From: Chelatococcus composti
Lineage (GTDB): Bacteria; Pseudomonadota; Alphaproteobacteria; Rhizobiales; Beijerinckiaceae
Direction of reading: 5' to 3'
Length of the DNA stretch: 64,000 bases
Assembly: GCF_014201415.1 (NCBI RefSeq)
Contig: NZ_JACHEH010000001.1
Coordinates: 372,001 to 436,000 of the forward strand
Numbering within the stretch: the stretch's first letter is position 1; every line of letters starts with the position of its first letter. A program made the position numbers and the translations under genes. Below the pieces are notes generated by a model. It saw only the letters and a program-made list of their open reading frames with translations, had not been told where the DNA came from and did no database searches. Positions 40,432 through 47,413 of this stretch are shown piece by piece.

Positions 40432-41559
40432 ATGACGAGCGAGTTCGACACGGATGCGATGGTGGCGGGCCTGTCGCGCTGGGTACTGGAGGAGAGCCCG
40501 ACCCGGGATGCTGCTGCGATCAACCGCATGATCGACCTCGTCGCCGCCGAGGTCGAGGGGCTGCCGATCGCGGTCGAGCGGCTGCCCGGCAGGCAGGGGC
40601 TCGGCGACACGCTCGTCATGCGTGCCGGCCCTCGCACGGATGCCAAGGGTATCCTCGTCATGTCGCATGTCGACACCGTCCACCCGAAGGGCACCATCGA
40701 CGGGCCTTTGCCGCTGCGCCGCGACGGGGACAGGCTCTACGGGCCTGGCGTCTATGACATGAAGGGTGGTGCCTATCTGGCGCTCGAGGCCTTCAAGCGC
40801 GTGGCCGTGGCGGGATCGGCGCAGCTGCCGATCACCTTCCTGTTCACGCCCGACGAGGAGATCGGCAGCCCGACGACGCGCGAGATCATCGAGGACGAGG
40901 GCCGCCGGGCATCCTATGCGCTGGTGACGGAGCCGGCGCGCGACGGCGGCAAGATCGTCACCGCCCGCAAGGGGGTGGGGCGCTTCGACGTGCGCGTCGA
41001 GGGGCGGCCGGCCCATTCGGGCACCAGCCACCAGCTCGGCCGCAGCGCCATCCGCGAGGCGGCGCGGCAGATCCTCGATATCGAGGCGATGACCGATTAC
41101 GGACGCGGCATCACGACCACGGTCGGGCTCGTCTCTGGCGGCACGGCGGCCAACGTCATTCCGCACTTCACCTATTTCTCCGTCGATCTCAGGGTCATCA
41201 ACGAAGCCGACGGCGTCGCGGCCGGCGAGAAAATCCTGTCCCTGAAGCCCTATGATCCGGACGTGAAGCTCACGGTCACCGGCGGCATGAACCGCCCGGC
41301 CTATGTGAAGACTGACGAGATCGCCCGGCTGCTCGCCCATGCGCAGCAGCTCGCCGCCGACATCGGCTTCGAGCTCGTCGATTCGCCGATGACCGGCGGC
41401 GGCAGCGACGGCAACTTCACCGCCGCGCTCGGTGTGCCGACCCTCGATGGCCTCGGCATCGACGGCGACGGAGCGCACACGCTGCAGGAATACGGCCTCA
41501 TCTCCTCGCTCGCGCCGCGCGCCAGGCTGATGCAGCGCCTGCTCGAGACGCTGGCCTGA
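40432..41559 (+). CDS. M20 family metallopeptidase, carboxypeptidase G2-like
   Basis: A 375-aa zinc hydrolase of the M20 family (glutamate carboxypeptidase type). Metal-site motifs are visible in order: VMSHVDTVHPKG, YGPGVYDMKGG with the bridging Asp, FTPDEEIGSP with the catalytic Glu pair, and GIDGDGAHTLQEYG near the C-terminus. The dimerisation domain starts around RKGVGRFDVRVEGRPAHSG. There is no signal peptide, so it acts in the cytoplasm. GTG 40414 is an earlier in-frame start; ATG 40432 is preferred. The substrate is unknown. Confidence 0.9.
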   Translation: MTSEFDTDAMVAGLSRWVLEESPTRDAAAINRMIDLVAAEVEGLPIAVERLPGRQGLGDTLVMRAGPRTDAKGILVMSHVDTVHPKGTIDGPLPLRRDGDRLYGPGVYDMKGGAYLALEAFKRVAVAGSAQLPITFLFTPDEEIGSPTTREIIEDEGRRASYALVTEPARDGGKIVTARKGVGRFDVRVEGRPAHSGTSHQLGRSAIREAARQILDIEAMTDYGRGITTTVGLVSGGTAANVIPHFTYFSVDLRVINEADGVAAGEKILSLKPYDPDVKLTVTGGMNRPAYVKTDEIARLLAHAQQLAADIGFELVDSPMTGGGSDGNFTAALGVPTLDGLGIDGDGAHTLQEYGLISSLAPRARLMQRLLETLA

Positions 41560-41714
41560 CGACCTTCTTCCGGCAGGCTTCGGGCAAGCTTCGCCCTGCA
41601 GTTTCCTCCGCGATGCGGCTTCACTCCCGTCGGCCTGCCCGGCGGGCTCTTGTTGCGTGCCTGATGGAGGCGTTCGGGCGCGCCGGGTGACAGCTTGGGG
41701 CGAAACGTCTGAGA

Positions 41715-43109
41715 ATGGACGCGGATCGGGCACTGAAGCGCACGGCCGGGCAAGCTGCCCGCCAGAAGCTGGAGGACGAAATCGCCCTCGTCGGCTTTGA
41801 TCGCAGGGACCGCGAGAGGCTGCGTCAGCTCAAGCCCGTGGTTGCGGAAGAGCTTCCGGCGATCCTCGACGATCTCGTCGATCATCTGGGTGCCAGCGGC
41901 GTGGCTGGTGACCTCTTCGCGCGCAAGGACGTGCGCCGCAACGTCCGCACCGTGCTGCTGGCGCACTGGCTGCGCGTCTGTGATGCGCGCTTCGACGAGG
42001 GCTATCGCCAGTCCGTCAAGGCGGTGGCGGAGATGTACGCCAGCCTCGGGCTGTGCCCGCGCCTGTGCCTTGGCGGCTACGCCCGCACCACGAGCGCCCT
42101 CACGCGCTCCGTCACCCGGGCCATCCTGCGCTCGCGCCATATCTGGGGCCACAACAGCCTCGGGGCCAATCTCGACCTTGCGCTGGATGCGCTGATCAAG
42201 GCGGCGATGTTCGATCTCGACCAGTGCACGGCCGCCATGGAGGCACGCCGGAAGGAGGACGAAACGGCGCAGCGTCAGGCGATTGTGGAGGAATTCGAAC
42301 ATCTTGCATCAAGTGTCGTCGAGGCTGTCGCCGCAGCCTCGCGGAACGTGGAGACCATGGTCGGCAAGCTGCAGGCGGCTGCCGAACAGGCGAGCCGGCG
42401 CTCGCACCAGGCTTCCGCCGTGGTCGATGACGCCGGCGCCGGTGCGTCGGCGGTGAGCCAGGCGGCGGACGTCCTGCGGCAGGCCATTGCCGAGGTGGCG
42501 CGGCGTGCCGGCGAGGCCGCGCAGTCGGCCAACGAGGCGAGCAGCCAGGCCGGCCGCACGCGCGAGACGGTCGGTGCACTTTCGGAGGCCGCCCGGCGCA
42601 TCGGCGAGATCCTCGGCGTCATCGAGGCGGTGGCCAAGCAGACGAACCTGCTGGCGCTCAACGCCACCATCGAGGCGGCCCGCGCGGGCGAGGCGGGACG
42701 GGGCTTTGCCGTCGTCGCGTCCGAGGTCAAGCAGCTTGCCCAGCAGACGGCTCGCGCCACCGAGGACATCGCCGGCCACATCCGCGACATCCAGGCGGTG
42801 GTTGACCGCGCCGTGGAGGACATCGGCGCCGTGAGTGCCAGCATCGAGGGCATCAATCTCGCCTCGGCGTCGATCTTCTCGGCCGTCGAGCAGCAGAGCG
42901 CCGGCGCGGCGGAGATCGGCACCCATACCGGCCGGGCCAGCGACGGCGTACATCGCGCCAAGGACGAGCTCGGGCTGCTCATGGCCGATGCCGAGGCAGC
43001 CGGGCGTCTGGCACAGGAGGTGGTGGAGGCGTCCCGGGCGCTTCTGGCGCAGGCGGACAGTTTCAAGGGCGAGACGGCCCGCATCCTCGCGCAGCTGAGG
43101 GCTGCCTGA
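41715..43109 (+). CDS. Globin-coupled methyl-accepting chemotaxis protein, proximal His replaced by Tyr
   Basis: A 464-aa soluble chemoreceptor with no membrane segment. Residues 20-180 are a protoglobin-like sensor domain, recognisable by [21 protein letters not shown] and the GL-PR-GGY stretch. In globin-coupled sensors the haem-binding His sits in a helix reading roughly HVRIGL before that stretch; here it reads [15 protein letters not shown], with Tyr108 in the ligand position. Residues 210-460 are the MCP signalling hairpin, with the tip [20 protein letters not shown] and [15 protein letters not shown]. It probably signals to CheA in response to oxygen or another cue. A 155-bp gap without a visible gene precedes it. 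Confidence 0.9.
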   Translation: MDADRALKRTAGQAARQKLEDEIALVGFDRRDRERLRQLKPVVAEELPAILDDLVDHLGASGVAGDLFARKDVRRNVRTVLLAHWLRVCDARFDEGYRQSVKAVAEMYASLGLCPRLCLGGYARTTSALTRSVTRAILRSRHIWGHNSLGANLDLALDALIKAAMFDLDQCTAAMEARRKEDETAQRQAIVEEFEHLASSVVEAVAAASRNVETMVGKLQAAAEQASRRSHQASAVVDDAGAGASAVSQAADVLRQAIAEVARRAGEAAQSANEASSQAGRTRETVGALSEAARRIGEILGVIEAVAKQTNLLALNATIEAARAGEAGRGFAVVASEVKQLAQQTARATEDIAGHIRDIQAVVDRAVEDIGAVSASIEGINLASASIFSAVEQQSAGAAEIGTHTGRASDGVHRAKDELGLLMADAEAAGRLAQEVVEASRALLAQADSFKGETARILAQLRAA

Positions 43110-43149
43110 CCGGCCCGCATGCCGCGGCCGGGCTCCGGGGCGCACCTCG

Positions 43150-43174
43150 GGAACAAAGCGTCGACGGTCCGGTT
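43150..43174 (+). promoter_or_regulatory. EcfG-type promoter upstream of the DUF3182 gene
   Basis: GGAAC (43150-43154), a 16-bp spacer and GGTT (43171-43174) match the general-stress promoter GGAAC-N16/17-cGTT except for the weakly conserved first base of the -10. It lies 31 bp before the DUF3182 start. Confidence 0.6.
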
Positions 43175-43205
43175 CCTGCGATCTCGGACAGTGCCGGAGA
43201 TGCGC

Positions 43206-44324
43206 ATGGTGACGGACAGCGGCTTCTCACGCGCCCGGAAGGCTCTCGTGACCCATGGTTGCCACGGCGGGCGGGACCATTCCGAGATGGGCCATCTGTC
43301 GCTCGCGCGGATACTCGCCGCCACCCTCGACCTTGACTATGCGGGACGGGTGGAGGACAGCGTGGGGGCGGGCAGCCTCTATCATTTCCCCCGCCGCACG
43401 CTGTGCGGGCGCGACGAGGTCGAGCGCCTCCGGGTCACGGGAGAGGATGACCTGTTCGGCGGTTGGGTTGCCGAGCCGTTCATGGCGACGAAAGCCATCG
43501 TCCATCCGCTCGTGTCGGACCGGGCCGAGGCGCCGCCCTCGTGGCTGCCTGCCTTTCCGCGTGACGTGGAGGGGGTGGTGCTCGACGGCCTCACCGTGTT
43601 CAACGCTGCTGACGCGCAGGAGGCTGGCCGTCGCCTCCTCGCGCGCGGGCCGGTCCGCCTCAAGCCGGTGCGAGCCGAGGGAGCGCGCGGGCAGGTTGTC
43701 GTCCACTCCCGGGAGGAGTTCGGGCAGGCGCTTGCCGCTGTCCTCGGCTTTCACGACGTGCGCCACGGTCTGGTGCTCGAGGAAAACCTCTCGGATGTCG
43801 ACACCGCCAGCGTGGGCGAGGTGCGGGCAGCCGGGCTCACGGTGGCCTATTTCGGCATCCAGAGCCTGACACAAGACAACGCGGGCGAGACGGTCTATGG
43901 CGGCTCGTCGCTCTATGTCGTGCGCGGAGGCATGGCCGCGCTCCTCGACCATCCACTGGATGAGAAGGCCCGGCGATGCGTCGAGGTGGCCCGCGTCTTC
44001 GACCGGGCGGCGGATGCCCACCTCGGCGGCTTCTTCGCCTCGCGCCGTAACTATGACATCGCCTTCGGCACGGCGGCGGATGGGAATGAGCAGCTCGCCG
44101 TTCTCGAACAGTCGTGGCGCGCCGGCGGCGCGACCGGAGCCGAGATTGCGGCGCTCGCCCTGTTTCGCGCCGACCCGCGCGTCTTCGCCGTGCGGGCCAG
44201 GACCGTCGAGTGCTACGGCGACGCGCATGTGCCGGACGGGGCCGTCGTGCACTATCGCGGCGACGATCCCGAGCTCGGCCGGCTGGCGAAATACACCATC
44301 GTCGACGACGTCATCCGGTCCTGA
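43206..44324 (+). CDS. DUF3182 family protein, ATP-grasp-like
   Basis: A 372-aa protein of the DUF3182 family, function unknown. Recognisable segments are RVTGEDDLFGGWVAEPFMAT followed by KAIVHPL. RGPVRLKPVRAEGARGQVVV resembles an ATP-grasp nucleotide-binding strand-loop with a Lys and a Gly-rich turn, and LVLEENLSDVDTASVGEV resembles a metal-site region. The frame opens at 43119; ATG 43206 has GGAG six bases upstream. An EcfG-type promoter lies just before it, so general-stress control is likely. Confidence 0.8.
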   Translation: MVTDSGFSRARKALVTHGCHGGRDHSEMGHLSLARILAATLDLDYAGRVEDSVGAGSLYHFPRRTLCGRDEVERLRVTGEDDLFGGWVAEPFMATKAIVHPLVSDRAEAPPSWLPAFPRDVEGVVLDGLTVFNAADAQEAGRRLLARGPVRLKPVRAEGARGQVVVHSREEFGQALAAVLGFHDVRHGLVLEENLSDVDTASVGEVRAAGLTVAYFGIQSLTQDNAGETVYGGSSLYVVRGGMAALLDHPLDEKARRCVEVARVFDRAADAHLGGFFASRRNYDIAFGTAADGNEQLAVLEQSWRAGGATGAEIAALALFRADPRVFAVRARTVECYGDAHVPDGAVVHYRGDDPELGRLAKYTIVDDVIRS

Positions 44325-44355
44325 GCCGAGGGCGCAGGGAGCGGCCGCCGCACCG

Positions 44356-44380
44356 CGAACCAAAGGCAGACCGGCGCGTT
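44356..44380 (+). promoter_or_regulatory. EcfG-like promoter upstream of the TIGR02587 gene
   Basis: CGAAC (44356-44360), a 16-bp spacer and CGTT (44377-44380) differ from GGAAC-N16-CGTT at one position. The motif lies about 60 bp upstream of the start. Confidence 0.5.
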
Positions 44381-44439
44381 ATCCCGTTGGGGGCAGGTCC
44401 GGATCCGCCGGACAGCCATGCCTGAGACGGCGCATCGCT

Positions 44440-45282
44440 ATGGAAACGGCTGGCCTGGGACACGCAACGCGCGCCCGACGACGCGGCAAGGTTCTGCGTG
44501 ACACAGGCCGGGCGCTGGGCGGTGCATTGATCTTCTCCATGCCGATGCTGATGACCATGGAGATGTGGTGGCTGGGCTTCACGATAGATCCGCTGCGCCT
44601 TGTGTTGCTGGTCATCTTCTGCCTGCCACTCCTCGTTCTTCTGTCACGGCGGGTCGGTTTCGAGGCCACCCGTGGCTGGTGGGAGGACGTGGTCGACGCG
44701 CTCTTCGCGCTCGGCATCAGCATGGTGACGAGCACCGTGTGCCTCGTCGCTTTCGGCGCCATCGGCCCCGGCATGTCCGCCCGCGAGATTGCGGGAAAGA
44801 TCGCCATTCAGGTTGTGCCGGCCAGCATCGGCGCCCTGCTGGCGCGCAGCCAGCTCGGCTCTGACGGGCCGGACGAGGGGAAGCGGCAGGAGAGCTATGG
44901 CGGCGAGATGTTCCTCATGGCTGTCGGTGCGCTGTTCCTCGGTTTCAATGTGGCGCCGACGGAGGAAATGATCGTCATCTCCCACCGCATGACGCCCTGG
45001 CATGCGGCGGCGCTCGTTGTGCTCTCGCTGATGGTGATGCACGGCTTCATCTTCGCCGTGGGCTTCCGGGGCGGGACAGAGCTGACGCCACAGACGCCCT
45101 GGTGGAGCGCCTTCATCCGCTTCACGCTGCCCGGGTACGTGATCGCAATGGCGATGAGCCTCTATGTCCTCTGGACGTTCGGCCGCTTGGACGACGCGGC
45201 GTTTGAACAGGTGATCGCCACGACGATCGTGCTTGGCTTTCCGTCTTCTGCCGGCGCAGCCGCCGCCCGGCTCATTCTCTAG
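44440..45282 (+). CDS. TIGR02587 family integral membrane protein
   Basis: A 280-aa inner-membrane protein with about seven hydrophobic helices, recognised as the TIGR02587/DUF2391 family of unknown function. Typical segments are the N-terminal ALGGALIFSMPMLMTMEMWW and the polar loop LGFNVAPTEEMIVISHRMTP. The frame extends back into the preceding gene, but ATG 44440 gives the family's usual start. It is 9 bp from its usual partner, a TIGR02588 protein, and an EcfG-like promoter precedes it. Confidence 0.85.
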   Translation: METAGLGHATRARRRGKVLRDTGRALGGALIFSMPMLMTMEMWWLGFTIDPLRLVLLVIFCLPLLVLLSRRVGFEATRGWWEDVVDALFALGISMVTSTVCLVAFGAIGPGMSAREIAGKIAIQVVPASIGALLARSQLGSDGPDEGKRQESYGGEMFLMAVGALFLGFNVAPTEEMIVISHRMTPWHAAALVVLSLMVMHGFIFAVGFRGGTELTPQTPWWSAFIRFTLPGYVIAMAMSLYVLWTFGRLDDAAFEQVIATTIVLGFPSSAGAAAARLIL

Positions 45283-45291
45283 GAGGCGGCC

Positions 45292-45702
45292 ATGAACGCC
45301 AGCCGAAAACGCAGGGACGTCTCCGCGAGCCACGGGAAACGGTTCGAATGGGCCGTGGGCGCTGTGGCCTTCGTCATTGTCGTGGTCCTGCTCGGCTATC
45401 TCCTCGGCCTCGGCACCGCGTCCGGCAGGCAGCCGCCGCACTTCTCCATCACGGCCGGCGATGTGGTGCGGGTTGGCACCGGATACCAGATGCAGGTGGT
45501 CGTGACCAACGAAGGAGATGAGACTGCAGCGGACGTGACGTTGCGCGCGGTGCTGCACCGCGACGCCGGCGAGGAGGCGCGGGAGCTGCGCTTCGACTTC
45601 GTGCCGCAGCGCTCGACGCGGCGCGGCACGCTGATCTTCGAGCAGGATCCGGGCAGCCGCGCGGCAGTGCGCCTCTCCGTCAGCAGCTACGTGGAGCCCT
45701 GA
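45292..45702 (+). CDS. TIGR02588 family protein
   Basis: A 136-aa protein with one N-terminal membrane helix (WAVGAVAFVIVVVLLGYLLG, about residues 20-39). A small extracytoplasmic beta domain follows (TAGDVVRVGTGYQMQVVVTN), looking like a simple Ig-like or CARDB-type fold. It is the regular companion of the TIGR02587 membrane protein, and an AGGAGG ribosome site precedes the ATG. The two probably form a membrane complex; function unknown. Its stop is 7 bp from the end of the convergent sigma-factor gene. Confidence 0.85.
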   Translation: MNASRKRRDVSASHGKRFEWAVGAVAFVIVVVLLGYLLGLGTASGRQPPHFSITAGDVVRVGTGYQMQVVVTNEGDETAADVTLRAVLHRDAGEEARELRFDFVPQRSTRRGTLIFEQDPGSRAAVRLSVSSYVEP

Positions 45703-45709
45703 AGAGCCG

Positions 45710-46297
45710 TCAACCGGAGGCGGTCTTGGGCAGGGATTCGGTCGGGAAGGTCTCCGTCCGCTCGATGCAGCTCGATGTCGAACGCTCGTCGAGCTCCTCA
45801 AGGAGCCGCAGCCGTGCCCGGCTGAGGCGACTCTTCACCGTGCCCAGCGCGCAGCCGCAGATCGCGCCCGCTTCCTCGTAGCTGAGGCCGAGCACGCCCA
45901 CGAGAACGATGATCTCGCGATGCTGGGGCTGCAGGCGCTGGATGGCGTCGCGGAGCTCGCGCCCCCGCGTCGACCACTCCTGCGTCGCGTCGACCCGAAG
46001 GCGTGTCGAGGCGCAGTCGCTGGCGCCGGGGGCCTCGCGCCGGGCAAGCTTTGCCTGCGTGTAGAAGGTGTTGCGCATGATGGTGAAGAGCCAGGACTTG
46101 AGGCTGGTGCCAGGCTCGAACTGCTCGATCTTGGCCAGGGCCTTTGTCAGCGTCTCCTGAACGAGGTCGTCGGCATCGGTGGCGTTCCGGCAGAACGTCC
46201 GCGCGAAGGCGCGCAGGGCTGGAATAAGCGTGACGATCTCGGAGCCGGGTTCCTGGTGCGAGGCGTGTCCTTTCTCGAGCCTTTGGTCAGGCTGCAT
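45710..46297 (-). CDS. ECF sigma factor, EcfG-like (general stress response type)
   Basis: A 195-aa sigma factor with only regions 2 and 4. Region 2 shows RNATDADDLVQETLTKALAK and FEPGTSLKSWLFTIMRNTFY. Region 4 shows LQPQHREIIVLVGVLGLSYE and AGAICGCALGTVKSRLSRAR. These closely resemble the EcfG (ECF15) group that drives the alphaproteobacterial general stress response. The open frame is longer, but ATG 46297 gives the normal length. No nepR, phyR or anti-sigma gene is adjacent, which is unusual for a primary EcfG, so it may be a secondary paralogue. It is divergent from ku, with EcfG-type motifs on both strands between them. Confidence 0.87.
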   Translation of the reverse strand: MQPDQRLEKGHASHQEPGSEIVTLIPALRAFARTFCRNATDADDLVQETLTKALAKIEQFEPGTSLKSWLFTIMRNTFYTQAKLARREAPGASDCASTRLRVDATQEWSTRGRELRDAIQRLQPQHREIIVLVGVLGLSYEEAGAICGCALGTVKSRLSRARLRLLEELDERSTSSCIERTETFPTESLPKTASG

Positions 46298-46363
46298 GGC
46301 GTGATGCCTCCGCAAATGCTGTGCTTTTGGCCGGCCCCCCTTCCATCCCCGTCTACAGGGGAC

Positions 46364-46388
46364 AATGTCCGCCCCGCTCGATAGTTCC
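46364..46388 (-). promoter_or_regulatory. Weak EcfG-like promoter of the sigma-factor gene
   Basis: On the minus strand GGAAC (46388-46384), a 16-bp spacer and CATT (46367-46364) differ from the consensus at one -10 base. It lies 66 bp upstream of the sigma-factor start and would allow autoregulation. Confidence 0.35.
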
Positions 46389-46479
46389 GCCCTTCGGGAG
46401 AAATGGGCGGGAGCGGAGAGCCGGCCCCGATGCGGCCGGCGTCCCGAGCGGACGGGGCAAGCTGCGGAGACTGCCGGAC

Positions 46480-46505
46480 GGAACAACCCGGCCCGTCCGG
46501 CCGTT
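46480..46505 (+). promoter_or_regulatory. EcfG-type promoter of the ku-ligD operon
   Basis: GGAAC (46480-46484), a 17-bp spacer and CGTT (46502-46505) match the alphaproteobacterial general-stress promoter exactly. It lies 43 bp upstream of the ku start. Confidence 0.7.
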
Positions 46506-46548
46506 GAGCCAATGGACCATTTTGCAAGGATCAACGGAGGAGCGCGCC

Positions 46549-47406
46549 ATGGCCGAGCGCCCGGTCTGGAAGGGGCAGCTGCGCCTGTCGCTCGTCTCCA
46601 TCCCGGTGGAGATGTATTCGGCGACGAACTCGTCGGCGCGCGTTGCCTTCCGCCAGATACACAAGCCGTCTGGCAAGCGGGTGCAGTACCAGAAGGTCGT
46701 CCCCGGCGTCGGGCCGGTGAAGAACGACGACATCTGGAAGGGCTACGAGGTGGAGGACGACGAATACGTGCTGATCGATCCGGATGAGATCGACGCCATC
46801 CGCCTCGAGACGAAGAAGACGCTGGAACTCGTCCATTTCGTCGACGCCTGCGAGATCCCGCCACTCTATTTCGACCGGCCCTATTTCCTCGCCCCCACCG
46901 ACGAATTGGCGGAGGACGCCTTTCGCGTTGTGCGCGATGCGCTTGCGCAGACCCGCAAGGCGGGGCTCGGCCAGCTCGCCATGCGCGGCCGGGAATATCT
47001 CGTCGCCGTGCGTCCGTGCGGCAGCGGCCTGATGGCGGAGACGCTCCATTACGAGGAGGAGATCCGCAAGACGGACCCCTTTTTTTCCTCGATCTCGAGC
47101 AAGCCCGCCGAGAAGGATCTGCTCGACGTTGCCAGGCAGCTCATCGAGCGCAAGAGCGGCCCCTTCGACGCCAGCGCCTTCGAGGACCGTTATGCCGAGG
47201 CCATCCGCAACCTCGTCGAGGAAAAGGCCAAGGGGCGGAAGCCCCGGCGCGTGCGGGCCGAGGAAGAGGCGCGGCCGCGCGGCGGCAATGTCGTCGACCT
47301 GATGTCGGCTCTCAAGCAGAGCCTCGAGAAGTCTGGCAAGAAGCAGCCGCAGAAGAAGCCGGCGGCGAAGGCGGGCTCGTCCTCGCGGCGCCGGAAGTCG
47401 GCGTGA
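46549..47406 (+). CDS. ku: Non-homologous end-joining protein Ku
   Basis: A 285-aa bacterial Ku that binds double-strand DNA ends as a homodimer and recruits LigD. The N-terminal RPVWKGQLRLSLVSIPVEMY and the core RETKK-like segment IRLETKKTLELVHFVDACEI followed by PPLYF are typical. The C-terminus is Lys/Arg-rich, as in minimal-tail Ku proteins. The frame opens at 46321; ATG 46549 has GGAGGAG upstream. ligD begins 7 bp after its stop, forming the standard two-gene end-joining operon. Confidence 0.95.
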   Translation: MAERPVWKGQLRLSLVSIPVEMYSATNSSARVAFRQIHKPSGKRVQYQKVVPGVGPVKNDDIWKGYEVEDDEYVLIDPDEIDAIRLETKKTLELVHFVDACEIPPLYFDRPYFLAPTDELAEDAFRVVRDALAQTRKAGLGQLAMRGREYLVAVRPCGSGLMAETLHYEEEIRKTDPFFSSISSKPAEKDLLDVARQLIERKSGPFDASAFEDRYAEAIRNLVEEKAKGRKPRRVRAEEEARPRGGNVVDLMSALKQSLEKSGKKQPQKKPAAKAGSSSRRRKSA

Positions 47407-47413
47407 GGGGTCC

